Source: an uncultured Eubacteriales bacterium (lineage in GTDB: Bacteria > Bacillota > Clostridia > Oscillospirales > Oscillospiraceae). From it: 39,771 nt of DNA. Below the pieces are notes generated by a model that was not told the DNA's origin, searched no databases, and saw only the letters and a list, made by a program, of their open reading frames with translations. Below are positions 1-7,158 of this stretch, one piece after another. Numbering within the stretch: position 1 is the stretch's first letter; each line of letters begins with the position of its first letter. A program made the position numbers and the translations under genes. Location of the stretch: assembly GCA_902465435.1 (NCBI GenBank), contig CABQNH010000016.1, forward strand, positions 1 to 39,771, read 5' to 3'.

Positions 1-503
1 CGGTCGGAGCCGCCCGCGTCAAAGCCGATGCGGCAGCCCTCCATATGGCCGCCGACGGAAACGGAGGCGTCGTTCTCCTGCGGGAAATCCTGACCGTCGC
101 AGTCAATGATCTCAAAGCCCTTTTCATAGACATCGGACATGAACTGCACGTCGAACCAGCGCTCACCGTTTTCCCCATCGCCGTTTTCAAAGTAAACATA
201 TGCCTTCTTCAGCCGCGCGGCGATCTCGCTTGCGCCCTTCATATAGACGCGGAAGCCGCCGATCGACCACAAAAGAAACTTCACATAGCGCTCGACGAAG
301 CGGTAATCCGCCTCGGCCATTTCCTTTGTGCCGTAGATTTTTGTGCTGCGCACGGAAATCTTTCCGCCCTCGCGCTCAACGGCGATGGAAACGGGCTGCG
401 TCGCGCCCTTCTCATAGGCCGACATCCAGACGCCGAAGGGAATAAACTCCGGCTCCAGCTCCGGCAGATTGCGAACGGAATAATCAATGCCTAAATAGTT
501 CAT
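1..503 (-). CDS. ROK-like (ASKHA-fold) sugar kinase, N-terminal part, cut by window edge
   Basis: The reading frame starts with an ATG at 503 and runs off the left edge without a stop, giving 167 visible residues. The protein opens MNYLGIDYSVRNLPEL and its last visible residues are IGFDAGGSD. This matches the phosphate-1 loop (DxGGT/S) of ASKHA-fold kinases such as ROK sugar kinases, although it lies unusually late, after about 155 residues of unrecognised N-terminal sequence. From memory such long ROK-like proteins occur in gut Clostridia, but the catalytic half is outside the window, so the substrate is unknown. The gene follows the phosphotransferase ending at 525 with a 21-base gap and is probably co-transcribed with it. 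The pairing suggests salvage of amino sugars or other hexoses. The family call rests on one motif and is moderately secure. Confidence 0.55.
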   Translation of the reverse strand, partial: MNYLGIDYSVRNLPELEPEFIPFGVWMSAYEKGATQPVSIAVEREGGKISVRSTKIYGTKEMAEADYRFVERYVKFLLWSIGGFRVYMKGASEIAARLKKAYVYFENGDGENGERWFDVQFMSDVYEKGFEIIDCDGQDFPQENDASVSVGGHMEGCRIGFDAGGSD

Positions 504-524
504 ACGGTATCCTCCGGTACGTTC

Positions 525-1595
525 TTACTTTGCTGCTTCCTTGGCGACCATAGCGTTCATCTCGTCCCACTTTTTCTCCATATCCGCTACGAGCTTGAGC
601 TGGGTGCGGGCGCGGACGAGGTTGTGCTCCGGATACTGGATCTTGAAATAATGGTCGCCCTCGAGGTAGTCCGTCAGGAAGCGGACGGCAAGCTCCAACG
701 TGATGATCTTCGCGCCGAGCGGCAAAAGCTCGATCTCGCGCGGCGTTAAGCTCTTGCAGGCGGTCAGATAGCCCTTGGTATAGATGTCGAACAAGGACAG
801 GTTCAAAGACATTTTGGAAAGATCCTGCTCGTCCTCGGCCGCCGTCGCCGCGCCGAAGCGGATCGAATCGCCGAAATCATACAGGGAAAGCCCCGGCATT
901 ACGGTATCAAGATCGAGCACGCAGAGCGCCTTGCGCGTCTTTTTGTCCAGAAGGACGTTGTTGAGCTTGGTGTCGTTGTGCGTCACGCGCAGCGGCAGCT
1001 CGCCCTTTTCCCGCAGGCGGTGCAGGGTGCCTGCCTCCTCCTCGCGGGCGAGAATGAAGTCGATCTCTGCCTGCACGCCGGCGGCGCGGCCGCAGGCGTC
1101 CTTGGCAAGCGCCTCTTTAAAAAGGCGGTAACGGTTGATCGTGTTATGGAATTCGGGGATCGTCTCATGCAGCGTTTCGGCCGGGAAGGTGGAGAGCATC
1201 TCCTGAAAACGGCCGAACGCGATTGCGCTTTCGTAGAAGTCCTGCTCTGTCTCCGGCGCCTCCAGGCAGATGCCGTCGGCAAATTCGTAGCAGCGCCAGT
1301 ATTCGCCGTCTGCGTCGACATAGTAATAAAGACCGTCCGCCGTGGGCAGGAAATTCAGCGCCTCGCTGGGACTGTCCGCGTGCTCGCGGAGAAAGCAGCA
1401 GATCGCGCCGACATTTTCCATCAGCGCCTTCGGGTCGGTGAAAACGTGACGGTTCACACGCTGGAGAATATAGCGGTGCGCCGTATCCGTCGTGACCATA
1501 TAGGTGGCGTTGATATGTCCATGGCCGAAGGCCTTGCAGGAGACGGGGGTCCCGTCGGTCAAAAAGCGGAAGCTTGCGTTATCCTGAGAGATCAA
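525..1595 (-). CDS. Phosphotransferase (APH family), N-acetylhexosamine 1-kinase-like
   Basis: This 356-residue protein has the aminoglycoside-phosphotransferase/choline-kinase fold. The catalytic loop is HNDTKLNN (H206, D208, N212) and the Mg-binding segment is LDLDTVMPG (D228/D230). The N-terminal QRVNRHVF and GHGHINATY segments resemble NahK, which phosphorylates GlcNAc/GalNAc at C1 with ATP when host glycans are used. The start is TTG at 1595: an in-frame stop lies just upstream, and a GAGG sequence sits about 10 bases before it. The next gene is a ROK-like kinase, which fits a sugar-salvage pair. No transporter, phosphorylase or epimerase of the lacto-N-biose pathway is visible, so the exact sugar is inferred. 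Homoserine-kinase-like or other small-molecule kinases of this fold cannot be excluded. Confidence 0.7.
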   Translation of the reverse strand: MISQDNASFRFLTDGTPVSCKAFGHGHINATYMVTTDTAHRYILQRVNRHVFTDPKALMENVGAICCFLREHADSPSEALNFLPTADGLYYYVDADGEYWRCYEFADGICLEAPETEQDFYESAIAFGRFQEMLSTFPAETLHETIPEFHNTINRYRLFKEALAKDACGRAAGVQAEIDFILAREEEAGTLHRLREKGELPLRVTHNDTKLNNVLLDKKTRKALCVLDLDTVMPGLSLYDFGDSIRFGAATAAEDEQDLSKMSLNLSLFDIYTKGYLTACKSLTPREIELLPLGAKIITLELAVRFLTDYLEGDHYFKIQYPEHNLVRARTQLKLVADMEKKWDEMNAMVAKEAAK

Positions 1596-1866
1596 TGGAT
1601 ATCATCCTCACTTATTTTAGTTTTATACACAGCGTGACTTTGAAAGCCTCGGCATCCATCCCGGCAGACGGGGTCGGAGCGTCTTTGTTGCGTCGAAGGC
1701 TTGAAAGAGCGGGTATCATCCGATGTTCCCACAGGCATCAAATCCTGACCTGACAAAAGCGCTCGCCGTCCATCCTGAGGGATAGGATCGGAGATTTTCT
1801 TAATAAAGGAAAAGTTTTCCGTGAAAAAATGCGGAAAAGCCGGGCTTCTCTGCATAGGTTCTACTT

Positions 1867-1894
1867 ATTATAGCATAGAATGCGCAAAAAGCAA
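1867..1894 (-). promoter_or_regulatory. Putative promoter of the phosphotransferase operon
   Basis: On the minus strand TTGCTT (1889-1894) and TATAAT (1867-1872) are separated by 16 bases. Transcription would begin near 1860, leaving a leader of about 265 nt before the TTG start. I see no recognisable riboswitch or T-box core in that leader. Confidence 0.45.
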
Positions 1895-2226
1895 CCATTT
1901 TTCGTTTTCAACGGGAACTCTACCAATTTTGACACTGCGCTTCTGCGGCGCGGCCGGAACAAGAGGCTCTATAAGCAGTGTATGCCGGGGCGTTCCGTCC
2001 GGCGGCAGGACGGACGGAAGCCGCTGCTGCAGTGCGCCTGCATAAAATCGTTCAAAACGGAACGATTGCAAGAAAACTTGCACCGAAGCCAGACGGAGAT
2101 AAAATTTGGCGAACACTTTATGCACATTTTCCATAAAATCGCCCGTTGAAATTTGTGTAGTTTGCAAAACGCCGATTTTTATGAATGAAAAATTTTTCAG
2201 CCTTGCAAAAAATCTTTGTAAAAGGG
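1895..2226. other. Intergenic stretch between divergent operons, no recognised feature
   Basis: Short frames on both strands here have no recognisable domain and biased composition. The stretch separates the minus-strand kinase promoter from the plus-strand serC promoter. I see no repeat or RNA gene in it. Confidence 0.4.
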
Positions 2227-2255
2227 TTGATTCCTGGGGAAATGTAGAGTATACT
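2227..2255 (+). promoter_or_regulatory. Promoter of serC-serA-gdhA
   Basis: TTGATT (2227-2232), a 17-base spacer and TATACT (2250-2255) make a good sigma-A promoter. The serC ribosome-binding site AGGAGGT (2304-2310) lies 6 bases before its ATG. Confidence 0.75.
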
Positions 2256-2316
2256 CGTAGACAGAAATGGGCAGCTTTGCCCATGGCAAACGCCAACAAT
2301 TTTAGGAGGTTATACG

Positions 2317-3405
2317 ATGAAATACGGTCGTACTTACAATTTCTCCGCAGGTCCCGCTACGATGCCCGAGCCTGTTCTGGAGGAAATCCGCGATGAAATG
2401 ATGAACTACAGAGGCTCCGGCATGTGCGTCATGGAAATGAGCCACCGCTCCAAGGTGTTCCAGACCATTATTGACGAAGCCGAGCAGGATCTGCGCGACC
2501 TGATGCAGATCCCCGACAACTACAAGGTTCTCTTTATTCAGGGCGGCGCGACGCTCCAGTTCTCCATGATTCCGATGAACCTCATGAAAAACGGCAAGGC
2601 CTGCTATGTAGAAACCGGTGCATGGTCCAAGAAGGCGATTGCCGAGGCGAAGAAGGTCGGCGAGGTTCAGGTCGTCGCTTCCTCTGCCGATAAGAATTAT
2701 ACCTATATTCCCGATTGCTCCGATCTCGATATCCCTGCGGATGCCGATTATTTCTACATCTGCGAGAACGAGACGATCCACGGCCTGACGTGGAACACCC
2801 TGCCCAACACCAAGGGCGTCACGCTGGTATCCGACCAGTCCTCCATGTTCCTGTCCCGTCCCTGCAACGTCTCGGACTACGGTATGATCTACGCGGGCGT
2901 GCAGAAGAACGTCGGCCCCGCGGGCATGGTCGTCGTCATCATCCGCGAAGATCTGATCCGCGACGATCTCAAGGATCTTCCTATTTATCTGCAGTATAAG
3001 ACGCATGCCGATGCCGGCTCGATGTACAACACGCCGAACTGCTGGGCGATTTATGTCTGCGGCAAGGTGTTCAAGTATCTCAAGAGCCTCGGCGGCCTGA
3101 AGGAAATGGAGCGCATCAACATCGATAAGGCCAAGGTCTTCTATGACTTCCTCGACCAGTCCAAGCTGTTCAAGGGTACCGTCGTGGAGAAGGATCGCTC
3201 CCTGATGAACATTCCGTTCGTCACCGGCGACAAGGAGCTGGATGCCGAGGTCATCGCCTATACCAAGGCGGCGGGCTTCGAGAATCTGAAGGGACATAAG
3301 TCCGTCGGCGGTCTGCGCGCTTCCATTTATAACGCCATGCCGAAGGACGGCGTCGAAGCGCTGGTCGCCTGCCTCAGGAAGTTTGAGGAGGAGCACACCA
3401 AGTAA
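2317..3405 (+). CDS. serC: Phosphoserine aminotransferase
   Basis: SerC is a PLP enzyme that transfers the amino group of glutamate to 3-phosphohydroxypyruvate, giving phosphoserine in the serine pathway. The protein has 362 residues, the family's usual length. It starts with the typical YNFSAGPATMP and carries the PLP-binding lysine in AGVQKNVGP (K197), and it ends with a GGLRASIYN segment that is characteristic of the family. The ATG has a strong AGGAGGT site and a consensus-like promoter upstream. It is the first gene of a three-gene unit with serA and gdhA. GdhA can regenerate the glutamate that SerC consumes. No serB phosphatase is visible in the window. The assignment is secure. Confidence 0.96.
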   Translation: MKYGRTYNFSAGPATMPEPVLEEIRDEMMNYRGSGMCVMEMSHRSKVFQTIIDEAEQDLRDLMQIPDNYKVLFIQGGATLQFSMIPMNLMKNGKACYVETGAWSKKAIAEAKKVGEVQVVASSADKNYTYIPDCSDLDIPADADYFYICENETIHGLTWNTLPNTKGVTLVSDQSSMFLSRPCNVSDYGMIYAGVQKNVGPAGMVVVIIREDLIRDDLKDLPIYLQYKTHADAGSMYNTPNCWAIYVCGKVFKYLKSLGGLKEMERINIDKAKVFYDFLDQSKLFKGTVVEKDRSLMNIPFVTGDKELDAEVIAYTKAAGFENLKGHKSVGGLRASIYNAMPKDGVEALVACLRKFEEEHTK

Positions 3406-3412
3406 TTCCGGC

Positions 3413-3433
3413 CGGGCGGCCGGGTGCCGCCCG
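3413..3433 (+). other. Intercistronic hairpin between serC and serA
   Basis: CGGGCGGC (3413-3420), loop CGGGT, then GCCGCCCG (3426-3433) form a perfect 8-bp GC stem. No T-tract follows, so it is more likely an mRNA-stability or processing element than a terminator. A hairpin with almost the same stem sits between serA and gdhA. Confidence 0.6.
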
Positions 3434-3464
3434 CACGATACATAACGATTAAGGAGAGTTTATC

Positions 3465-4376
3465 ATGCGTATTCTTGTAACTGACGGAATGGATAAATCC
3501 GCAATGGCGGCGCTGCGCGAGCAGGGACATGAGGTCGTTGAGCAGTTTTATGAGCCGGATCAGCTTGGCGCCGCGCTGCGCGAGTTCGATGCGGTCGTCG
3601 TCCGCTCCAAGACCAAGGTTCGCGCGAACCATATCGACGAGGCCAAGGGCGGCAAGCTCAAGCTCATCATCCGCGGCGGCGTCGGCGTGGACAACATCGA
3701 CGTAAAGTACGCCGAGGAAAACGGCATCACCGTGAAGAATACCCCGCGCGCTTCCTCCCAGTCCGTGGCGGAGCTGGCAATGGCGCATATGTTCTCCTGC
3801 GCGCGCTATATCTCGATTGCCGGCGCGACCATGCGCGAGGACAAGTGGGAGAAGAAGGCTTACGGCAAGGGCATTGAGCTTTCCGGCAAGACCCTCGGCA
3901 TCGTAGGCTTCGGCCGCATCGGCCAGGCGCTCGGCAAGATGGCGAAGGCCATCGGCATGGACGTCATTGCCTTTGATATCTTCCACATTCCCGGCATCGA
4001 AGAGCAGCTGGGCATTCCTTATGTAGAAATGGACGAGCTGCTGGCAAAGGCAGACTTCATCAGCGTTCACGCACCGGCGGTGGACGGCGGCGCGCTCATT
4101 AATGCGGAGCGCATTGCCAAGATGAAGGACGGCGTTGTCATTATCAACACCTCCCGCGGCAGCAACGTCGATGAAGATGCGCTGCTTGCCGCACTCGAAT
4201 CCGGCAAGGTGCGCGCGGCCGGTCTGGACGTTTACGCGTCCGAGCCTGCAACAAATCACGCGCTCTACGCCCATCCGATGGTTTCCTGCACGCCGCACAT
4301 CGGCGCTGCCACGCAGGAAGCGCAGAAGCGCATCGGCACGGAGATCGTTTCGATCATTGCCGACTTTGCAAAGTAA
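3465..4376 (+). CDS. serA: D-3-phosphoglycerate dehydrogenase, short form without ACT domain
   Basis: SerA oxidises 3-phosphoglycerate to 3-phosphohydroxypyruvate with NAD, the first step of serine synthesis. The 303-residue protein shows the D-2-hydroxyacid dehydrogenase plan: a GGVGVDNID segment (71-79), the Rossmann motif GFGRIG (148-153), and the catalytic residues R231 (TSRGSNVDE), E260 and H278 (TPHIGAAT). It stops right after the catalytic domain, so the C-terminal ACT serine-feedback domain of long SerA proteins is absent. Allosteric inhibition by serine is therefore not expected through that route. The ATG follows AAGGAGAG with good spacing. Because it lies between serC and gdhA, phosphoglycerate is a far better substrate guess than another 2-hydroxyacid. 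Confidence 0.92.
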   Translation: MRILVTDGMDKSAMAALREQGHEVVEQFYEPDQLGAALREFDAVVVRSKTKVRANHIDEAKGGKLKLIIRGGVGVDNIDVKYAEENGITVKNTPRASSQSVAELAMAHMFSCARYISIAGATMREDKWEKKAYGKGIELSGKTLGIVGFGRIGQALGKMAKAIGMDVIAFDIFHIPGIEEQLGIPYVEMDELLAKADFISVHAPAVDGGALINAERIAKMKDGVVIINTSRGSNVDEDALLAALESGKVRAAGLDVYASEPATNHALYAHPMVSCTPHIGAATQEAQKRIGTEIVSIIADFAK

Positions 4377-4386
4377 GAGTTTACGT

Positions 4387-4409
4387 CGGGCGGCGGGCTT
4401 CGCCGCCCG
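4387..4409 (+). other. Intercistronic hairpin between serA and gdhA
   Basis: CGGGCGGCG (4387-4395), loop GGCTT, CGCCGCCCG (4401-4409) form a perfect 9-bp GC stem with no T-tract immediately after. It shares its first eight stem bases with the hairpin between serC and serA. Confidence 0.6.
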
Positions 4410-4458
4410 GCGCCGCGCAATTCCATAATTTTTAATAAAAAAGGAGATCATTTGTATC

Positions 4459-5811
4459 ATGAATGCTTATGTGGAAAGCGTCATTGCCAATGTCAAGGCA
4501 AAGCACGCCAACGAGCCGGAGTTCGTCCAGACCGTAGAGGAGGTTCTGTCCTCGCTGTCTCCCGTGATCGACAAGCATCCCGAATATGAAAAGGCCGACC
4601 TGCTCAACCGCATGGTGGAGCCGGAGAGAATGTTTACCTTCCGTGTTGTCTGGATGGACGACAACGGCAACTATCACACCAATACCGGCTACCGCTGCCA
4701 GTTCAACGGCGCGATCGGCCCGTACAAGGGCGGCCTGCGCTTCCAGAAGAATGTCTACTCCGGCACAATCAAGTTCCTCGGCTTTGAGCAGACGTTCAAG
4801 AACTCCCTGACCGGCCTGCCCATCGGCGGCGGCAAGGGCGGCGCCGACTTCGATCCCACCGGCAAGTCCGACGCAGAGATCATGCGCTTCTGCCAGAGCT
4901 TCATGACGGCGCTGTACCGCTATATCGGGCCGGACTGCGACGTACCGGCGGGCGATATGGGCGTCGGCGGCCGTGAGATCGGCTACCTGTTCGGCCAGTA
5001 CCGCAGACTCAAGGGCGTCTGGGAAAACGGCGTGCTCACCGGCAAGGGCTTCAGCTACGGCGGCTCTCTGACCCGTCCGGAGGCGACCGGCTACGGCGCA
5101 ATGTATTACCTCAACGAGGTGCTCAAGCATGAGGGCGAGAGCATCGAGGGCAAGACCATTGCCATTTCCGGCTTCGGCAACGTCGCATGGGGCATCTGCA
5201 AGAAGGCGATGCATCTGGGTGCAAAGGTCGTCACCCTGTCCGGCCCCGACGGCTATATCTATGACCCGGACGGCGTTTCCTCCAGCGAGGAGAAGGTCAA
5301 CTATATGCTTGAGATGCGCGCCTCCAACCGCAACCGTGTGCAGGATTACGCGGATAAGTTCGGCGTGCAGTTCTTCCCCGGCGAGAAGCCGTGGGGCGTT
5401 AAGGCCGACGTGATCATGCCGTCCGCCATGCAGAACGACGTGAAGATGGACTCCGCAGAGAAGATCGCGGCAAACGGCGTCAAGTATTATATCGAGGTTG
5501 CCAATATGCCCACCACCAATGAGGCGCTTCGTTTCCTGATGGATCAGCCCGGCATGATCGTCGCTCCCTCCAAGGCAGTCAATGCAGGCGGCGTCGGCGT
5601 TTCGGCACTCGAAATGGCGCAGAACTCTGAGCGTCTGGTCTGGACGGCGGACGAGGTCGATGCGCAGCTGCATAAGATGATGCAGAACATTCATAAGGTT
5701 TCGGCGGAGGCCGCCGAGGAATATGGTCTGGGCTACAATCTGGTTGCCGGCGCAAATATCGCGGGCTTCAAGAAGGTCGCAGAGGCCATGATGGAGCAGG
5801 GCATTTTCTAA
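4459..5811 (+). CDS. gdhA: Glutamate dehydrogenase (NADP-type)
   Basis: GdhA catalyses reductive amination of 2-oxoglutarate with ammonium to form glutamate. The 450-residue length and the sequence match the hexameric bacterial GDH family: the substrate-binding lysines lie in GPYKGGLRFQ (K90) and QTFKNSL (K114), the catalytic lysine lies in PIGGGKGGAD (K126), and SGFGNVAWG is the dinucleotide-binding turn. NADP specificity is inferred from closest family resemblance, not proven by a residue. AAAGGAG precedes the ATG by about 12 bases. The gene ends the serC-serA-gdhA unit, is followed by a hairpin, and probably feeds glutamate to SerC and ammonia assimilation generally. A very long antisense frame overlapping it is a composition artefact. 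Confidence 0.95.
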   Translation: MNAYVESVIANVKAKHANEPEFVQTVEEVLSSLSPVIDKHPEYEKADLLNRMVEPERMFTFRVVWMDDNGNYHTNTGYRCQFNGAIGPYKGGLRFQKNVYSGTIKFLGFEQTFKNSLTGLPIGGGKGGADFDPTGKSDAEIMRFCQSFMTALYRYIGPDCDVPAGDMGVGGREIGYLFGQYRRLKGVWENGVLTGKGFSYGGSLTRPEATGYGAMYYLNEVLKHEGESIEGKTIAISGFGNVAWGICKKAMHLGAKVVTLSGPDGYIYDPDGVSSSEEKVNYMLEMRASNRNRVQDYADKFGVQFFPGEKPWGVKADVIMPSAMQNDVKMDSAEKIAANGVKYYIEVANMPTTNEALRFLMDQPGMIVAPSKAVNAGGVGVSALEMAQNSERLVWTADEVDAQLHKMMQNIHKVSAEAAEEYGLGYNLVAGANIAGFKKVAEAMMEQGIF

Positions 5812-5833
5812 GTCCCTTGTTCCCCTGCAAAAG

Positions 5834-5859
5834 AACGGGGCTGCGTCAGCAGCCCCGTT
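5834..5859 (+). terminator. Hairpin after gdhA, left copy
   Basis: AACGGGGCTGC (5834-5844), loop GTCA, GCAGCCCCGTT (5849-5859) form a perfect 11-bp stem. There is no proper T-tract, because the repeat at 5864 begins right after it. The core of this hairpin recurs at 6111 on the far side of that repeat, followed by GTTT. Confidence 0.6.
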
Positions 5860-5863
5860 CAGT

Positions 5864-6110
5864 GCGTCAAAAGCCGTTTTGACACGCTGGCAGACGATCA
5901 AGAAAGTTCGGAATATAAGAAACTCGCGCCTGCACAAGTACATAGGTACGGTAGGGTGCGAGTTCCGAAGTAAGTCAAAATAATAAACTTTATTCACTTC
6001 TTGAACCGTATTTGTTTGAAATTCTCCAAAAACAGGATAGATGCGATTCGTATAGAAAACGCCAAAAATGTATTCTCATTTTGACGGTTACGGACTTTAT
6101 TGACAGTCTG
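5864..6110. repeat. Dispersed ~250-bp folded repeat, copy A
   Basis: This stretch aligns over its whole length, roughly 80% identical by eye, with 19916-20166. It begins with a hairpin (GCGTCAAAA and TTTTGACACGC arms) followed by CTGGCAG and ATCAAGAAAGTTCGGAA. A second stem pairs AAACTCGCGCC with GGTGCGAGTTCC, and the copy ends GGTTACGGACTTTATTGACA plus GTCTG. Arm differences between the two copies largely preserve pairing. A minus-strand frame in both copies can read FDLLRNS(H/R)PTV, but conservation at hairpin arms suggests a structural or mobile element rather than a gene. The same hairpin flanks it on both sides. It lies between convergent genes. Confidence 0.75.
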
Positions 6111-6129
6111 GGGGCTGCGTCAGCAGCCC
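6111..6129. repeat. Hairpin copy to the right of repeat A
   Basis: GGGGCTGC-GTCA-GCAGCCC repeats the 19-base core of the hairpin at 5834-5859 exactly and in the same orientation, immediately after the end of repeat A. It is followed by TGTTT, so this copy may keep the original terminator tail. Confidence 0.65.
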
Positions 6130-6134
6130 TGTTT

Positions 6135-6183
6135 AAAAGAGCATACGGAATCTGCCGAAGCGGCGGATTCCGTATGCTCTTTT
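6135..6183. terminator. Strong bidirectional terminator
   Basis: An 18-bp stem, AAAAGAGCATACGGAATC (6135-6152) with its exact complement at 6166-6183, is extended by an inner GCCG/CGGC pairing. The A-run and T-run ends make it a terminator in both directions. It serves the minus-strand gene at 6250-6612 and any read-through from gdhA. Confidence 0.85.
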
Positions 6184-6249
6184 GATCTTTTTAGGCTAAG
6201 TTGTTGGAGGCGCGCGGCTTCCGGAAACAATCCGCTGCGCACCGCACGC

Positions 6250-6612
6250 TTACCAGAACAGCTTGGCTGCGCGGTTCTGCACAACGATCAGAAACACAAA
6301 GGGAACAAGCGGCAGAAAGCTCACGATAGCGTAAAGCCAGAGGGGAATCGCGGGCTGCAGAATCTGGATCAGCACCAAAGCCACAAAGAATACGATGCAG
6401 GACACCGCAAAAATCAGAAGCCGCGGAAAGTAGTACGCAAGGTAGTCCGCCTCGTCCAGGCAGGTCTCCGGTTTGCAGTTGCCCGGCAGCAGAAATTTGT
6501 TTTTAAAGAAACAGTGATTTTTGTGAATCAGGCGGCAGGTGTTCAGACTGCCGAAGCCGGCATAGGCCAAAAAGGCCAGCATCAGGCCGTTCAGAAGTGT
6601 CTGTGAGTTCAT
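6250..6612 (-). CDS. Small membrane protein of unknown function
   Basis: The product has 120 residues with three likely membrane segments: about 5-22 (LLNGLMLAFLAYAGFGSL), about 62-84 (RLLIFAVSCIVFFVALVLIQ) and about 89-112 (PLWLYAIVSFLPLVPFVFLIVV). The loop between the first two holds two cysteines (CKPETC) and several lysines. I do not recognise a family. The ATG at 6612 has GGAGG 9 bases upstream and a good promoter at 6672-6700, and a strong terminator follows, so it is probably a real monocistronic gene. It sits just downstream of the isc operon and may also receive read-through from it. Confidence 0.65.
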   Translation of the reverse strand: MNSQTLLNGLMLAFLAYAGFGSLNTCRLIHKNHCFFKNKFLLPGNCKPETCLDEADYLAYYFPRLLIFAVSCIVFFVALVLIQILQPAIPLWLYAIVSFLPLVPFVFLIVVQNRAAKLFW

Positions 6613-6671
6613 GGGAGCAGTCCTCCGGTTTACGGATTTGCGTGGCAGGCGGGAACGCCGACGCTATTTAC

Positions 6672-6700
6672 AGTATAGCAAATCCGGCGCCGGTCTGCAA
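6672..6700 (-). promoter_or_regulatory. Promoter of the small membrane protein gene
   Basis: On the minus strand TTGCAG (6695-6700), a 17-base spacer and TATACT (6672-6677) precede the ATG at 6612 by about 60 bases. Confidence 0.65.
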
Positions 6701-6708
6701 CAAAAAAT

Positions 6709-7158
6709 TCACTGCGCAGCCGACCTGCCCGCCGGGGCCTGCGCCGCTTGCTCCGGCGGCTGGAGCAGGTCGGCAAGGGAGATGCCGTCAAAAAACGCGT
6801 TGGTCAGCTCGTTGAAGCGGTGCCACATGGACAGCGTCCGGCATTCCACCGCACGGCTGCACGGCGCGGCGCTGCTCGACAGGCAGGCCACCGGGGCGAG
6901 GTCGCCCTCCGTCAGCCGCAGGATCTCGCCGACGCGATAATCCTTGGGCGCGCGGGTCAGGCGATAGCCGCCCTTCGCGCCGTGCACGCTCTCCAGCAGT
7001 CCGTTTTTGACCAGAATGGGGAGAATTTGCTCCATGTATTTCTTGGAAATCTCCTGCCGCGCGGCAATGTCCCGCATTGGGACACAGCCGTCCTGTCCGT
7101 GCTCGGCAAGATCCAGCAAAACCCGCAGGGCATAGCGCCCGCGTGAGGAAACCATCAT
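6709..7158 (-). CDS. Rrf2-family transcriptional regulator, IscR-like
   Basis: This 149-residue protein has the Rrf2 winged-helix fold: SSRGRYALRVLLDLA at the start, the recognition region ISKKYMEQILPILVKNGLL (around 38-55) and the GAKGGYRL wing (60-67). Cysteines C92, C100 and C106 lie where IscR binds a [2Fe-2S] cluster, and E43 of KKYMEQ matches an IscR residue. The start overlaps the mnmA stop (ATGA), so it is translationally coupled as the last gene of iscS-iscU-mnmA-rrf2. It probably senses Fe-S status and represses its own operon through the palindrome at 9916-9942. A CymR-type cysteine regulator is the main alternative, but the three cysteines favour an Fe-S sensor. Confidence 0.88.
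   Translation of the reverse strand: MMVSSRGRYALRVLLDLAEHGQDGCVPMRDIAARQEISKKYMEQILPILVKNGLLESVHGAKGGYRLTRAPKDYRVGEILRLTEGDLAPVACLSSSAAPCSRAVECRTLSMWHRFNELTNAFFDGISLADLLQPPEQAAQAPAGRSAAQ

Noticed and set aside
1592..2299. Two minus-strand frames between the kinase gene and serC
   Set aside because: No domain, and each overlaps promoter or leader sequence. Treated as noncoding.
4432..5997. A 521-codon minus-strand frame opposite gdhA
   Set aside because: It is the antisense shadow of a clear gdhA gene in GC-rich DNA, has no domain, and its end runs into repeat A.
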